Source of the DNA: Anagrus nilaparvatae
Taxonomy: Eukaryota; Arthropoda; Insecta; Hymenoptera; Mymaridae
Length of the DNA stretch: 64,000 nucleotides
Assembly (NCBI GenBank): GCA_022575985.1
Contig: JAKSXM010000007.1
Span: 60,976,501-61,040,500 of the forward strand
Reading direction: 5' to 3'
The notes beneath the pieces were generated by a model. It saw only the letters and a program-made list of their open reading frames with translations, ran no database searches and was not told where the DNA came from. Numbering within the stretch: the stretch's first letter is position 1; each line of letters starts with the position of its first letter. Below are positions 24,969 to 37,900 of this stretch, in pieces. Both the position numbers and the translations under genes were made by a program.

Positions 24969-27900
24969 ATGGAAGAAAATATATCTAATTTTGTAAAAAA
25001 ACAATTAAATTTATTATTAATAGAAAGGGAAGAAAATCTAAACACATTTTATAAAGATCTTTCTCCTGCATGTCTTCATAATTTAGAAAAAAGTGGTCAA
25101 GCTTTACAAAAGTTAACAGTATCAAATTTAATAAATAAAGGTCCAGAAAGATTTAATATTGATTTTCAACGAAATGATGGTTTACCATTAGAACATGTTT
25201 TATCAAATGGTGATTTAGTTATTTGTATTAGATCAAAAGGTAAAAATATTATTAAAGGTATTGTTAATGAAATTGGTGATTCAAGTATAAGCATCAGCTC
25301 AAATGATCAATTTGAAGAAATTGAAGAAGAAGAAATTTTTACTTTAGTTAAAACTGACTCCGATTTTACTTATAAAAGTCAATCAAGGTTTTTATTTTTA
25401 AATAAGTAATAATTTTTAATTATTCATTTATATAATTTAATTCAAAATTCTAGAGCACTAAATGACTTACAAAAAAAGAATCTGTTTCAATTTGTACATT
25501 ATGATATTATAAGAATACTTTTTGAAACTAATAAAAATGAAGTTTCTGATCTTTTACTATCAGAAGATATTATTTGTGAAGATTTGTTAGATTCTTCTAG
25601 AAATCTTAAATTTTCTAATAAATGTCTTGCAAAAGATCAAAAAGCAGCTGTAGAATTTGCACTTAAAAGAAAATATATTGCTGTAATTCAAGGTCCTCCA
25701 GGAACAGGAAAAACTACAACTCTTATTGAAATAATCATTCAATTATACAGATGTAAAAAAAAAGTAAATTTTTTATTATTACAAATAAACTTAAACGTTA
25801 AACATATTTAATTTCAATTTTAACAAAGATTTTAGTATGTGCACCAACAAACGTTGCAGTAGATAATTTAGCTTTACGTCTCGGTGATTCAGAAACAAAA
25901 CCTTTAAGATTAGGTCATCCAACAAGAATATCAAAAAATGTGCTTAAATATTCTCTTGATTCTTATATGGAAAATAATGATGGATTTTTAATTTTAAAAG
26001 ATATTAAAAAATCTATAAGAGATATTGAATTTAATATCGAAAGTAATAATGGAGCAAAGTATTCTTATAAAGAATTAAGAGATTTAAAAAAAGAATATAG
26101 GCAAAGATCAAATAGATTAATTAGAGAAATTTTGCAAAAAAATTCGGTAAGAATTACTTAGCTTAAAAATGTGAAAATTATGATAATAATTTTTAAAATT
26201 GGTTCTGAATTCAGGTAATATTATGTACTCTAAATTCTTCGTCTCCAATAGATGGTCAATTACAAAATCTTCCAAAAGATTATTTTGATGTATTAATTGT
26301 TGATGAAGCATCCCAAGCAATGGAAGCTTCAATGTGGATAGCTATACCTAATGCTCCAAAATTAATACTTGCTGGTGATACAAACCAATTACCTCCAGTT
26401 ATAATGAGTCAAGAAGCAGTTAAAGGTGGTCTTAGTCTTAGTCTTATGGAAAAAATAATAAAAAATTTTGGTTCGAACTCTTTTATTAGTTTATGTAAGC
26501 AATATAGGATGAATGAAAAAATTATGACTTGGTCAAGTAAAAAATTTTATGATAATATACTTGAAGCAGATGAACAAGTTAAAAATCATTTGTTGATAAA
26601 TAATCCATCTATTCTGAGAAATTCTTTAACATGTTTGTATTAAATTACACTTTAAATATTCCTATAAATATTTAAAAAAATAAAAAATAATATTTTTTTT
26701 GTAAAGCTGAAGCTTTAGTTTTTATTGATACTTGTGGTTGTGAATGTGAAGAATATTATACAGGAATTGAGTCCTCATCAAAAGGAAATCTTGGGGAAGC
26801 TGTGGTTGTTGGAAAAGTTGCAGCAAATTTAATCAAATCTGGATTGTCGCAAAAAGATATTGGTATTATAACTCCTTATTCTTTACAGGTATGAGTTTAA
26901 CTTTAGAATTGTATAATAAGTGCGTAAGAATTTTTTTTTACTTTTAGGTTGATTTTATTCGAAGATCTTTTACAGCAGATTCTTTAAATATTGAGGTAAA
27001 AACTGTTGATGGTTTTCAAGGCCGAGAAAAGGAAGTTATTATACTTTCACTCGTTAGAAGTAATCAAGATCAAGATTTAGGATTTGTTACAGATTTTCGA
27101 AGATTAAATGTTGCTGTTACTAGAGCTAAAAAATTATTAATTGTAATTGGTGATAGTGAAACATTTGAAAAAAATGAACTTGTTTCAAGTTTACTCAAAC
27201 ATATTGAAGATTATGGTTTACTCCAAACAGCGGTAGAATATTTTTCTGAAAATATTGCTGATGAAATTGAAAATATTTCAAAATCTGCAAGAAACGTAAA
27301 ACTTGAAAAAAATGTTAAAAAAACTAATAAGTCTGACAAAAGTAATAAAATTGAAACTAAAGAAGCAAAAAATAAAAAAATTGATTTAAATGAAAAAAAA
27401 AATTTTGATGCCTTTAAAAATAATAAAGATAAAGATTTAAGTACTAACTTGAATAAAAAAATGTATAACGTTTTTGAAGGTTTAGATGATATGCAGTTGG
27501 AAGAAAAAGAAGGTGAATAAAATAAATTTAAATATTTCAATAAGCCAAAATTTTAATTGAAATTAATTTTGTATTTTAGAAGCTAGCGGATCAATAAGTA
27601 GTACAGAAATTCCTAATCTGCCTAAAAACTCTACAAAAAGTAAAAAAAGTAAAATAAAAAAAGATGATAAGGTAGAAAAAATAAATTTAATAAGTAAAGA
27701 TACAGAAGACTTTGATAAAATAGTTGAAGAATTTTCAAAATCAAATTACATTTGCTCATTTGAAAGATGTAAAAAATCAACAAAACTTATAAAACTTATA
27801 TGTGAATTTTGTAAAAAATGGTATTGCTTAGAACATGGTTTGTATTTATTTCAAAAGCTTGTATTTATTTATTTCAAATTGTTTTTACCAATTATAAGTT

Positions 27901-28096
27901 TAAAAGGTTGTATTTTTCTGAAGGTTTGCAAGAAATACACGGCTGTGGTGATGCTATTCGTCGAAAGGAACAAAAATCTTTTAAACATTCTAAACCAGAT
28001 ATTTCATCTCAAAAAGATAAAAATAAACTGTCGAATAAAATAAAGGAATTACAAGAAGCTCGAAAAATCAAAAAAAAATCGAAAACTTCAAAATAG
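24969..28096 (+). CDS. IGHMBP2: IGHMBP2 (SMUBP-2) SF1B helicase with AN1 zinc finger
   Basis: 5'-to-3' RNA/DNA helicase of the UPF1-like family, linked to translation and ribosome function. Exons 24969-25387, 25454-25763, 25829-26146, 26215-26632, 26707-26888, 26948-27512, 27580-27837 and 27924-28096 join in phase to 880 residues. An N-terminal beta-barrel-like region is followed by Walker A (GPPGTGKTTT), CAPTNVAVDNL, Walker B VDEASQA, GDTNQLPPV, KQYRMNEKIM, VDGFQGREKE and VAVTRAKK. A lysine/asparagine-rich linker then leads to a C-terminal AN1-type zinc finger (CSFERC, CEFC, WYCLEHG, EIHGCG), the family's terminal domain. I see no R3H domain in the linker, where human IGHMBP2 has one. Exon 3 starts at ATTTTAGTATG, because the nearer downstream AG would break the frame. 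Confidence 0.93.
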
Positions 28097-28343
28097 TAAA
28101 GGTTTTTTTCATAAAAAAAAAAGTAGAAAATAATGAAATTAGTCATTTTTTGCCATATAGGCGTCTTTTATGTATTTATTTGTATATATATATATATAAT
28201 TTTTTTTTGTATTAAAAATATTTTATTTACAAAGTTTCATAGTTTAATATTTTATTAATATAATAAATCTTCTTATATTTTTTCAAAAAATTAAAAGAGA
28301 AGATATTATATTTTTAAAAAATTTTTGTTAATTTATAAAATTT

Positions 28344-28374
<31 letters not shown>

Positions 28375-28798
28375 CTAAGTAAAAAAAAAAAAAAAAAAAA
28401 ATAAAAAAAAATAAAAAAAAATAAAAGAAATTAAAAAAAAAAAAGTAAATTTTTGTATATTATTTTGTATAAATTACTTTTAACAAATTTAATAAGTCAA
28501 ACGCTTTATAATAAATTGATCATTAAAATATAAATATTTAGGTTTGACATTAATTAACAAGAAAAAGGAATTTTTTTTTTTTTTTTTTTTTCAACATAAC
28601 CACAAGAAAAATAAATCAATAATAAAATAATTTTTTTTTATATCTCAATCACTAGCTTTAGAAATAAAACATAAACATCCCATTAAGCCAGTGATTTAAT
28701 AAGCTGCACTTCATATAATATATACGTAAATTCGTTATTATTCAGCCAACAAATTTTATTGTAGCCAACAAATTTGTGTTTTAGAGTCAGTAATTTAG
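28097..28798. other. Convergent spacer with long poly(A)/poly(T) tracts
   Basis: Very low complexity: nearly pure A at about 28,350-28,444, and a pure T run at 28,571-28,591. It holds the 3' ends of IGHMBP2 (+) and PEX5 (-). The homopolymers could be remnants of retroposed tails or simple slippage tracts. Confidence 0.5.
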
Positions 28799-31700
28799 CT
28801 ACATCTCAAATTCTTTGTTTAACCTTTCAAGGTCTCTGTAAAAATAAAAAAAATTTTTTTTTGTTTATTTTTATAAAATTAAAAAAAAATTTTGTAAAAG
28901 TTAACATTTAAAAATTTTAAAATTATAATGTAAAAATTTTTAAAATGTATTTTTCTCATTAAAATAAAAGAATAGTTTTATGAATAGTTCACAATTTTTA
29001 TAGTCTGGTATATTAAAAAATTTGATTTACTTGAGTTTTCATAAAAGTATGTAACATAATTATAACAGTTTTTAAGTTTCTAGACTCAAAATTTATTGCA
29101 ATAATTTCCCCTCAATAATTTTGAGAGTGGAAAATGAATAAAAATCGTTTTTTAAGGTTTTATGAACTACCAATTAAAAAAAATTCAGCAAAAAAAGCAG
29201 ATTGGAAAAAAATCATTTTAAAAAATTAATTTTAATTTTAATATTAATGTTATTTTAATATTAAAAGAAATTGATAACAGTTTTGATCCAAAGGCAAATT
29301 TATTATTTTAAAGAAATATTAATCTGCTTTAATTATACAAGAAAGTTTTAAAAATATAATACAGATATTGGAATCTTTAAACCAAGAACCTTGAAAATAC
29401 TTTCAGATACAAAAAACAACCGAATCGGTTTTTTCAAATTTTCTAACCAGTGCTTAACCTTTGGAATTACTCATTTATTAATACAAATAAAAAAAGTTTT
29501 TATAAATACCTTTTGTCTATTGCATCATTTAATTCATATTTATGTAAAAACGATATAACTAATCTCAGCGTTGACCAAATAGTATCCGACATTATTCTTG
29601 GAGAACCTTTTTCACCAAGTACACCTTTTGCTGCAGCTTGTTGATTTAAAGCAGTCAAAAAATGTTCTCCAGCTTCCCTTTAAAAAATAAACAAAAAAAA
29701 TTTTGTTATAGGTTAAAATTTTAAAAATATTTGAAAAAACTTACTTGTAAGCATGTAAATTCATACAAGAAATTCCAAGATTATATCTAGCTCGAATTAA
29801 ACCAGGCGATAATTTTAAAGCTTGATAGTAGGCTTCAATAGCTTCCTCGGAACGTTGACTATTTGCTAAAATTGCTCCTAATCTGTTCCACAATGTGGGA
29901 TCCTAATAAAAATAAATTCATCAAAATAAAATGATATTTTTTGAAATTATAAATTTTAATTAGTTTTCATATTTATGAATATTTATACTGTTTCATGTCA
30001 ATTTTTTTTTGTTCTATACATTCAGTATATTCAGAAACTATTTAAAATTAAGAAATAAGTGCATTTAAAGTAATTAAAAATTACCTATTATCTATCTTTA
30101 TCATAAAAATAATTATATAAACGATATATATATATATATTGCTTAAATGTTCAATGGATGCATTTACTAATTTGGAAAATTTTAAAGAATGTATATTTAG
30201 ATTTTTTTTTCTTATAGTGGTAATAATTTTTTAAGTGTTCGGTACCTTAGGATTTACTTGTAAAGCTGCTCGAAAGCAATCAGCTGCTTTTTCATATTCA
30301 CTGGATAAATTAAATAAAACACCAAGTCCGCATTGAACATCTGCATCGATTGTACCATGGGGTTGCATTCTAGCAGCTTCGATAAATAAATCTTTAACTT
30401 CTTTATGAACATCACTAGTAAAAATCAAAATCAACGTTTATAAATAAACGATTTTTATTTTAGTAAAAAATTGTAACTTAATACTTACTTAAATAGAACA
30501 GTAGAAACACCTGAATGCTGTATAGGAGAAGAACCAGTGTTTGCAGTTTTTAGATGCTCATATTTTTCATTTTTTAACAACCAATCTTTTAAAATTAAAC
30601 AAGCTTGACTCTGATATGATTCGTTTGTATAAGAAACAGCGAGTGCCATTAAAGCTGATAAATTTTTAGGATCTAAAGTCAAACATTGTTTTAAAGCAGA
30701 AATAGCTAATGGATCTTGTTCATTTTCTGCTTGAGTTTTTCCTAGTAAAAGCCAAGCCTCTTCATTATTTGGTTCTTGTTTTGCTGCAGCTTCAAAACAT
30801 AAAACTGCTCCAACCAAATCACCACTCTCTAACCTTTTTTTACCTTCTTCTAAAGGTTTTGATAAATCTGTCATTGGATTTTCTTCGTTAAATGTATACT
30901 CTTTGAAAGGATCATAAAAGTTTTCATATTCTGATAACCAGGGGTGAGGGCTAGAAATTGTTTCAGTATTAGAAATTTTTTTCCATTCATCTTGAAGTCG
31001 TTCCCAAAAAGATGATTCGTAGTTTTCTGAGTCTAGAGAAATTTATAGTAAATAAGGTAAGAAAATAAAGAATTAAATAAAATATATTCATTTTTTTACC
31101 TTCTGTGGTATTATCATTTGTGAATTCATTTACCCAAGACCCAGCGGCAGCATTTTGTTCGTCAACAGCACTGAGAATATTTGATTCAGCTTTTACATCA
31201 GCAGAATCTTTTAACTTTTCTTTATCATCTTCATTTTTAATAAATTCTGAAGACCATTTATTATCTAATGTTTCTTCAGTCTTTGAAATTGGTACTGTTT
31301 GTACGGGGTTATCATTTTCCTGCCTCATGAATTTCATAAATTTTGAATACGCAAAATTTGGATTTTCTTGAGCTAAGTTATCTGTTCCAGAAACTGTTAT
31401 TGATTCAGCATTTTCAATACTTTGTTCTAAATATTCTTCGGCCCATTGTGGACCTAATCCAAATTCACTAGTTTCTCCAGGAAATGTAATTTTTGAACCT
31501 ACAGCTAAAGGTGCATTCCATATATCGTCCGTGTGATTTTCCTAAAAATTTTTTATAATAAGTATAATTAGTGCAAGAAAAACTAATATGTACAACTAAC
31601 CCGAAAATGACCACCAGATTGGAGATACTGGTTAGCCCAGGCAGTGTCCTGATTTGTTAATTCTTCAACTACACCAGGGGCAGTAACAGGAGGATAAATA

Positions 31701-31945
31701 CTTTGATTGATTTCTTGCATTTCTTGTAATAAATTTTCCATTTTAAAAGTTTGTGGATTAACAGAAGTTTCTTCTAAAAATTGTTTAACTAATTGTTCTT
31801 GATCATTTTCTTCAAATGGTACAGAACCAAATAAATCTCTAACTCCTTCTTCTTTTAATCCATGATCCTTCACAAAATGTGAAGTAAGTCGAATAAGTGA
31901 ACTAGGCCCTCCACACTCACCTTCAACTAAGTCTCGTAAAGCCAT
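28799..31945 (-). CDS. PEX5: Peroxisomal targeting signal 1 receptor PEX5
   Basis: Cytosolic receptor that binds C-terminal SKL-type signals through its TPR domain and docks at peroxisomes. Exons in coding order: 31945-31601, 31541-31100, 31032-30489, 30414-30246, 29902-29745, 29677-29510 and 28835-28799. They join in phase to 620 residues. The N-terminus [13 protein letters not shown] carries the conserved Cys11, monoubiquitinated for receptor recycling in relatives. At least four WxxxF/Y motifs for PEX14/PEX13 binding are visible: WANQY, WAEEY, WSSEF and WVNEF. TPR repeats follow from about residue 320 ([32 protein letters not shown] and [10 protein letters not shown]). The frame is open upstream of the chosen ATG, but an AG acceptor directly precedes it, so a 5' UTR intron is likely. 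The last exon codes only 12 residues. Confidence 0.93.
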
Positions 31946-33219
31946 TTTGCCTAAAATATTTGGTTTTATTATTAAGAAAAATTTTTCAATCACATTGAGT
32001 TGTAAAATTAAAATAATTATGATAAAAGCTTTGTATAAAAAAAAAAAATGTTAGATAATAACGAGATTATATTGTGGCACTTGAAACACAGTTTATAAAA
32101 TTGAAGCAATAGTTTTAACCAACAATTTAATGTAAACTTTTGTCTGCATGAGACATAAATTAGCATATAAAAAGTAAATTATTTTTTATAAATAAGAGAA
32201 ATAAGAATTATTTTAAAAAAATTAATATAAATAATTTATTTATAATTACTTTTTTGCGTTTAAACTTTCACTAGGTAGAGAAGTTTTTTTAGAAAATATT
32301 AGCTTCTCTTTTAGGAAATAAGGAAAACTTTTTAAAGATAAGAAACTTCTACTTATAAATATATTTGTTTACACTGAAAAAAAACCCAAAAAACCGGTTT
32401 AGGTTGTTTTCTGGAAATATTATTATTACTCCAATGTTGATCCTCTTCGGAGTCAAAATTCTCTGGGTGTCTCCACTATTGCACTCTTTTTGTGTATAGT
32501 GTAATAACACCACACACACTATACATTATATATATCTATCTTTATCTTTCTAAAAAGTATGCGGTGTGGTCTTCTCGAACATATGTGTATATAATAATAA
32601 TAATAATAATAATAACAATACTTCGAGTATAATAATAATATTCATAAATTTTCAGACAGAGCTCTGCATATTGCGTTAAATGACACATAGTACATACGTG
32701 TGCATTTTGTATCATTTTTTTGCCAAAGCATTATTAGTTACTTACCTTTTTAGCTTTTAAAAATAATTTAAAATCAGAGATACCATATTTTTTATACTTT
32801 TATGCATGTAAATACAAGCCGCAATATAAAATTAAATGATACTTATTTTATTAAATGATAATGAAATCTAAATTTTTGATAATTTTAAACTGATTAAATC
32901 TCAAACACCTTATTTTTATCAATTTTTTAGTTGATGCATCGTATAGCTTAATTTAAAAAAAATATGTATATTTTTTAAGATGAAGTAGCATCAATTTTAA
33001 ATTGGGTATTTAAAAACCCGAAAATTGAATTTTTAAAAAATGAGAAAGAGAAATCAACGAAAATTTTTTTTTTTAATTTGATGTTTTAAACAAGCTTTTT
33101 TTTTCATTCTAGTATAAAATTTCGACCAAAGAGAAACAAATTTCGAATTATTTCGTATACCTACTTTTAATACCTGTATACATCATAATAGGTAACCGAA
33201 AATTAAATAATATCTATTT
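31946..33219. other. PEX5 upstream region with AAT microsatellite
   Basis: No gene. An (AAT/ATA)n tract runs at about 32,591-32,625, and a short CA-rich patch at about 32,505-32,520. The PEX5 promoter and a probable 5' UTR exon should lie here. Confidence 0.4.
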
Positions 33220-33620
33220 GTTCAACAAGGGAAAAAAATAGGATTTGGCTTTCAATGCAGCAAATTTCCTACATTTTTTCCCGTATTCAACACAGTTTTT
33301 CATTAAAAGAGCCATCCGTGAAGTAGGCAAATAAAATAAATTAGTTTACTCCACTGAGTTTATATCAGTGAAGTAGACGACTCGTCTACTTCCCTAAAGG
33401 CTATCGGTGTAGTAGACAACAGCTATAATTTTCCTCTACTTCACTAAAAATTTTAGGGAAGTAGGAGATCGAAACTTCCATTAGTCTACTTTGCACAATT
33501 TCATCACAGATTTCTCTACTTCCCTACGACATATGCACAAGCGAGCGTAGCCAGCGAGTACAGACCGCATGCAAAAGTCAAACCTCATATTTTGTCCCGT
33601 GTTCTAAAATATAGTTTTAC
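33220..33620. repeat. Inverted-repeat family member with CTACTTCCCTA core
   Basis: The ends (ACAAGGGAAAAAAATA at about 33,226, and TTTGTCCCGTGTTCTA at about 33,592) are in inverted orientation and recur at 51,312-51,424 and partly at 12,410-12,483. The interior holds several copies of the word CTACTTCCCTA in both orientations, including a near-palindrome at about 33,433-33,467. Confidence 0.5.
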
Positions 33621-34400
33621 AGCCAAGGGTCGTATACAATTTATCTTTGTAAGTGGCAAGAAAAATTTATTGGAAATGGACCCGTTTAAAAATTTTCCTT
33701 ACTACTGTTATTTTAAGACGATTTATAAGCCAGCTTAATTTTCCCATAAATATAAGTATAGACAATTTGCATTTAATACTTTGCTTTTTTTGGTTTACAA
33801 AGTAATCAAAAAGTTACAAAGTTTTTACTCTAGATTTTGATAATGATTTTTCGAAAATTAAAATCTATATTTTTTATTTTAATTGTTTAACAAAAATCTA
33901 TTGATTTGAAATTTTTTTATAAGTTTGCCTTTTTTTCAGAAAATAAATGTATACTAAAAATAAAAAAGTTTTTAATAGAAATAAATTCTTTATTAAATGA
34001 AGAATTTAAATCTTATTTCGATAATCCTTTTGTTGCTATAATTCAAAATTTTGCTTGATTTACTGCAGTGTTTTGGAAACAAATACAAAAATAATTTTTA
34101 CAAAGTAAAATTTCATTAAAAAAACTCATTTTTCTCTAATGAATTGTAATTAACTTTCTTTGAAACATTTCATTGAAAAAATTCACTTGATCATTCTAAT
34201 AAGAAAATTACCCTTTTGAAAAGTCCAGCTGTGCTTTTAATTTTTTTATATGAGTTTATTCAAATAATCGTACTAAATTGATGAAAAATTTATTTGACCC
34301 AGACTCACCAATGTCAATAAAGAGTACAAAATTTCACTTGCACAGAATCTCAAGGAAATTTGATTATGAGAAATTATCGCACTGTAATCATGTAGTATTA
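33621..34400. other. AT-rich spacer, partial repeat copy
   Basis: About 33,622-33,675 resembles the second half of the twin-hairpin family (GCCAAGGGTCGTATACAATTT is like the copy at about 42,262). The rest has no gene or clear structure. Confidence 0.35.
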
Positions 34401-34608
34401 CAGTGGCGGATTCAAGGGGGGGGTCAAAGGGGTCAATTGACCCCCCTCAGCGGTCAGTTTTACCTTTTTTTAGCTAATTTTACGTTGCATAATTAACGTG
34501 ATGCACTATTTTGACTCCCCAAAACTATTTTAAGGACCTTTTATTAGCAAATTTTTTGTAATTTGATTCCAAATAACCCCCGAAAAAAATTTTCTAGATC
34601 CGCCACTG
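34401..34608. mobile_element. 208-bp MITE with hAT-like CAGTGGCGGAT termini
   Basis: CAGTGGCGGATTCAAG at the left end is matched by TCTAGATCCGCCACTG at the right end. TATTA flanks both sides (34,396-34,400 and 34,609-34,613), giving a short apparent target duplication. CAGTGGCGGAT ends are common in hAT-type elements, although hAT normally duplicates 8 bp, so the superfamily is uncertain. No transposase. It lies just downstream of NAGLU. Confidence 0.75.
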
Positions 34609-34913
34609 TATTATCAATAATATTCGAATTTTATAAAATTTAGAGCAAATTAAACCAACGGTATTAAATATAATTTTGCACATTTATTTTTTATGAAAAA
34701 ATACAATAATTGACAGAGTATTTTACAATTTTAAGTCTGTTTATAATTCTTTTGCAGAAATTCATATTTACATGCCTAATTTCTGCCCTTTGATAAATGC
34801 ATTTAGATAAATTATCTAATGAAAATTCACAAATTTGTCTTCTAAGATTATCACGATGTAAACAGTATTGGTTTTATAAGAAAAAGTTAATAAACCATTT
34901 TTAAATCAATTAT

Positions 34914-37900
34914 TTACCAAATTTTACGCCACTTTTTATATATTTTATTTGCTATTTCATAAGTATCACCTAAAAAATAGGAAAAAATATTTTAATTTAA
35001 GTAAATATAAAATTATGATAAAAAAAAAAATCATTAAAATTACAAACCTATAGGTTTTTTTGGATAAATATTTTTAGCAAATGTAAATGGCTGTTCAACT
35101 TCGTTAAATATTTTATTTTTAATTTCATTCATATTTAATACAGAATTGGTTTTAAAATTATTTTTTAAATAGTTTAAAAATAATGCCCATCTTTTACGAA
35201 AATAATCTTTTATTACACCAGACCATTGTTTATTTGCATAATCAATAATTTCTCCATTTGGTCCCCAAAGCGTTATTTGATTACGTGCATTATATTCATA
35301 ATTTTCTTCTTCTCTTTTGTTAGTTGCAATTGATTTAGCATCAGATAACCAAACTCCAAGAAGAAAATCTTTACTTGAGCCAAGAATTTCTTCTAAATCG
35401 TCAAATAGGTCTAAAAGTTTTGTTGACATTTCCCTGATTACATGAAATGAGAAAATTTATTTATTGCGTGATTTTTTATTTTATGATAATTTTTAGGTAA
35501 AATTAGAAATCATAATTTAAAATTTTTGAAATTAATGCAAGTATTAATCTTAATTTGCGAAGTTCGTAAGGTTTAAACATGAAATAGTTTTTGGGTTTCT
35601 GAAAATTTTCTTAATTCAAAATACAGTAACTTCTATAATTTTTTATAATCTATATTGAACTATTATTTTAGGTGCTATCACCAAAAGCAGTAGATTTTTT
35701 CCTCAAGAGAAAAAAATTAAAATTCCAAGGTTTTCGTATTTAGAAATAGTCTAAGGGTCCCAATCGAAAAAAGTATCAAATTTGTTTATATTATAAATTT
35801 AGGCATACATGGCCAGAAAAATAAATAATAGACCAGATTGCACGTAAATTATTGATAAACTGTAATCTGAGATGTATTGTTATTTTATGGCTAAGGGTTT
35901 TATATGGGACTTCTTTAGCCTGCAATTAGATAATGTGGTTTTTCTGACCGTGTAAAGAACGAAAATTAGGTAGGTACGTGCTTTCTGTCTGTTGAAAAAG
36001 AAAAATTTCGTTAATAAATAATTAAAATATATCAAAGAAAATGGTTAAAAGCTAATACTGGGTAAATAAAGACCATTGGTGGATAAAACAAGCCGTAAAA
36101 ACGTAAAACTTCTTTATTTTTAATTGCTAATATACTGCAAGCTCGAAAGCCAACCACTGATAAAAAGTCAAGAATTGGTTGAATTTTGAGTTAAGGAAAT
36201 CTAGTCATGCATCATTCATATCGAGTATTTTCAATTACTTTTGTAAATAAAATCAAAATTGTTATTCAATTATTTATAATAAAAATTTCTTACTGTAATA
36301 AAGTTATATTTTTACTGTAAAAAGCATGTTTAATTTTCGGATAAATGTGAAAATCAGCAATCAACTGTAAAGCCTGTCTTGAAATGTCCACAGTATCATG
36401 CTTTAATAGTTCATTGTTATTGATCTTTCCTTTTAAAAAATTATCCCAAATTTCGGTGAATGATTTAAGATCATACCAAACCTAAAAAATTAATATAATT
36501 TTATTACGTATCTGAATAATTTTGATTAAACAGAATATATACTCCAGTAAAATCACGTTAGGCGGTAGGAGGGGGGGGGGATGTATTTTTGGCAACCAAG
36601 ATGAGAAAAGGTCTATAAAAGGTTTTTTTGGTCACTTATTCCAAAAATCGAGGTTTTGTTCATGTAAAATTTGTCTAACACCCATAAATTAGGAAAAATA
36701 CCTCCTTTTTCACGTTTATGACCTCGAAATTCAAGATAACTGACCTAAAAAAATGTTGTGGAGGCAAAATTTTGTTATAATTTACGAATATAGAAAAACA
36801 CCTCCATAAGGGGTATTTTGCTTATTTTTCATGCACGAGATCGTCAAATTTGTAATTAGAAGCTCCAAAAAGCTGCGTGCTGGGCTAAATATTGTTGCAG
36901 TTTTTAAATATTCCAAAAACACCCATAAAGAGGATATTTTTTGCTATTTAAGGGTGTTAGATAAATTTAGCTCTAGCGAAAATTTGATTTTCGAAATCAT
37001 CAAGAAAATATCCTTAATAGACCTTTTTTCATTTTCGTTGCTAAAAACAACCGCAAAACCGTGATTTGATTGGAGCAATGTCTGTATGCTAAAGATATTT
37101 ACCCAAGTATTTATATTCAAACTAGGCCTTCTTGTAATTACATAATGACCCCTTATATTTCCTTTTCCATGAAAATCATACACTGTATTCCCTAAAATTT
37201 CCCAAGCTTTCATAAGTGATTGATCAGCAAACCCATACCTTCTTATTGAGTATTTTGCAAACCTAAAAAAAAAATTTTAATATTGCATTTAATATAATTT
37301 TCAAATTAATATTTTTGAAAAAATTAATGAAGTCTCATTAAAAATATGAGAAAAATGCCATACCAACTTTGCAAATCAACTGGATATTTTGTGTAAGCCA
37401 TTTCATTCATGAATTCATAAATTACGTAATTTTGATTAATTCCTTCTGGAGTCAGGCCTGTACCAACCATTGTACTTCCATTTTTATTTCTTGCTTCAAA
37501 AACTCTCTAAATTAAAAGTATAAAAATTTAATGCAAAATTAAAAAGGCAATCTATTTATTTTTTCTCCAATATTTCAATAATTAAATACAAGATTTTGTA
37601 AAATAATTGTTTGCAAAAGCTACCTTATTTATCACAGATGATGATCCAAACATTCCCAAAGTTCCTCCAAAATTATGCAGCATACACCAAATGAATGGTT
37701 GTCCAAAATAAAAATTTAATCGTTCATATTGTGGATACTGTTCAGATTGTAAATCCAAAACTAACATTTTACCCTAAATATGTAAAATAAAATAAAATAA
37801 TTTATTAACAAATAAATTTAAATATTCTAATGAATGTAATTAATTATATTTACAATTGGCACTGAAGTAACAAATGATTCTATTCTATCAATTGTCCAAA

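Noticed and set aside
27211..27540. 109-codon minus-strand frame
   Set aside because: Antisense shadow of the Lys-rich linker of IGHMBP2 exon 6.
28340..28600. CRISPR-like or regulatory repeat in the homopolymer tracts
   Set aside because: Only poly(A)/poly(T) slippage-type sequence in a eukaryotic intergenic spacer; no spaced repeats.
36831..37064. 77-codon + strand frame in the NAGLU gene
   Set aside because: It overlaps a MITE in intron 11 and has no coding character.
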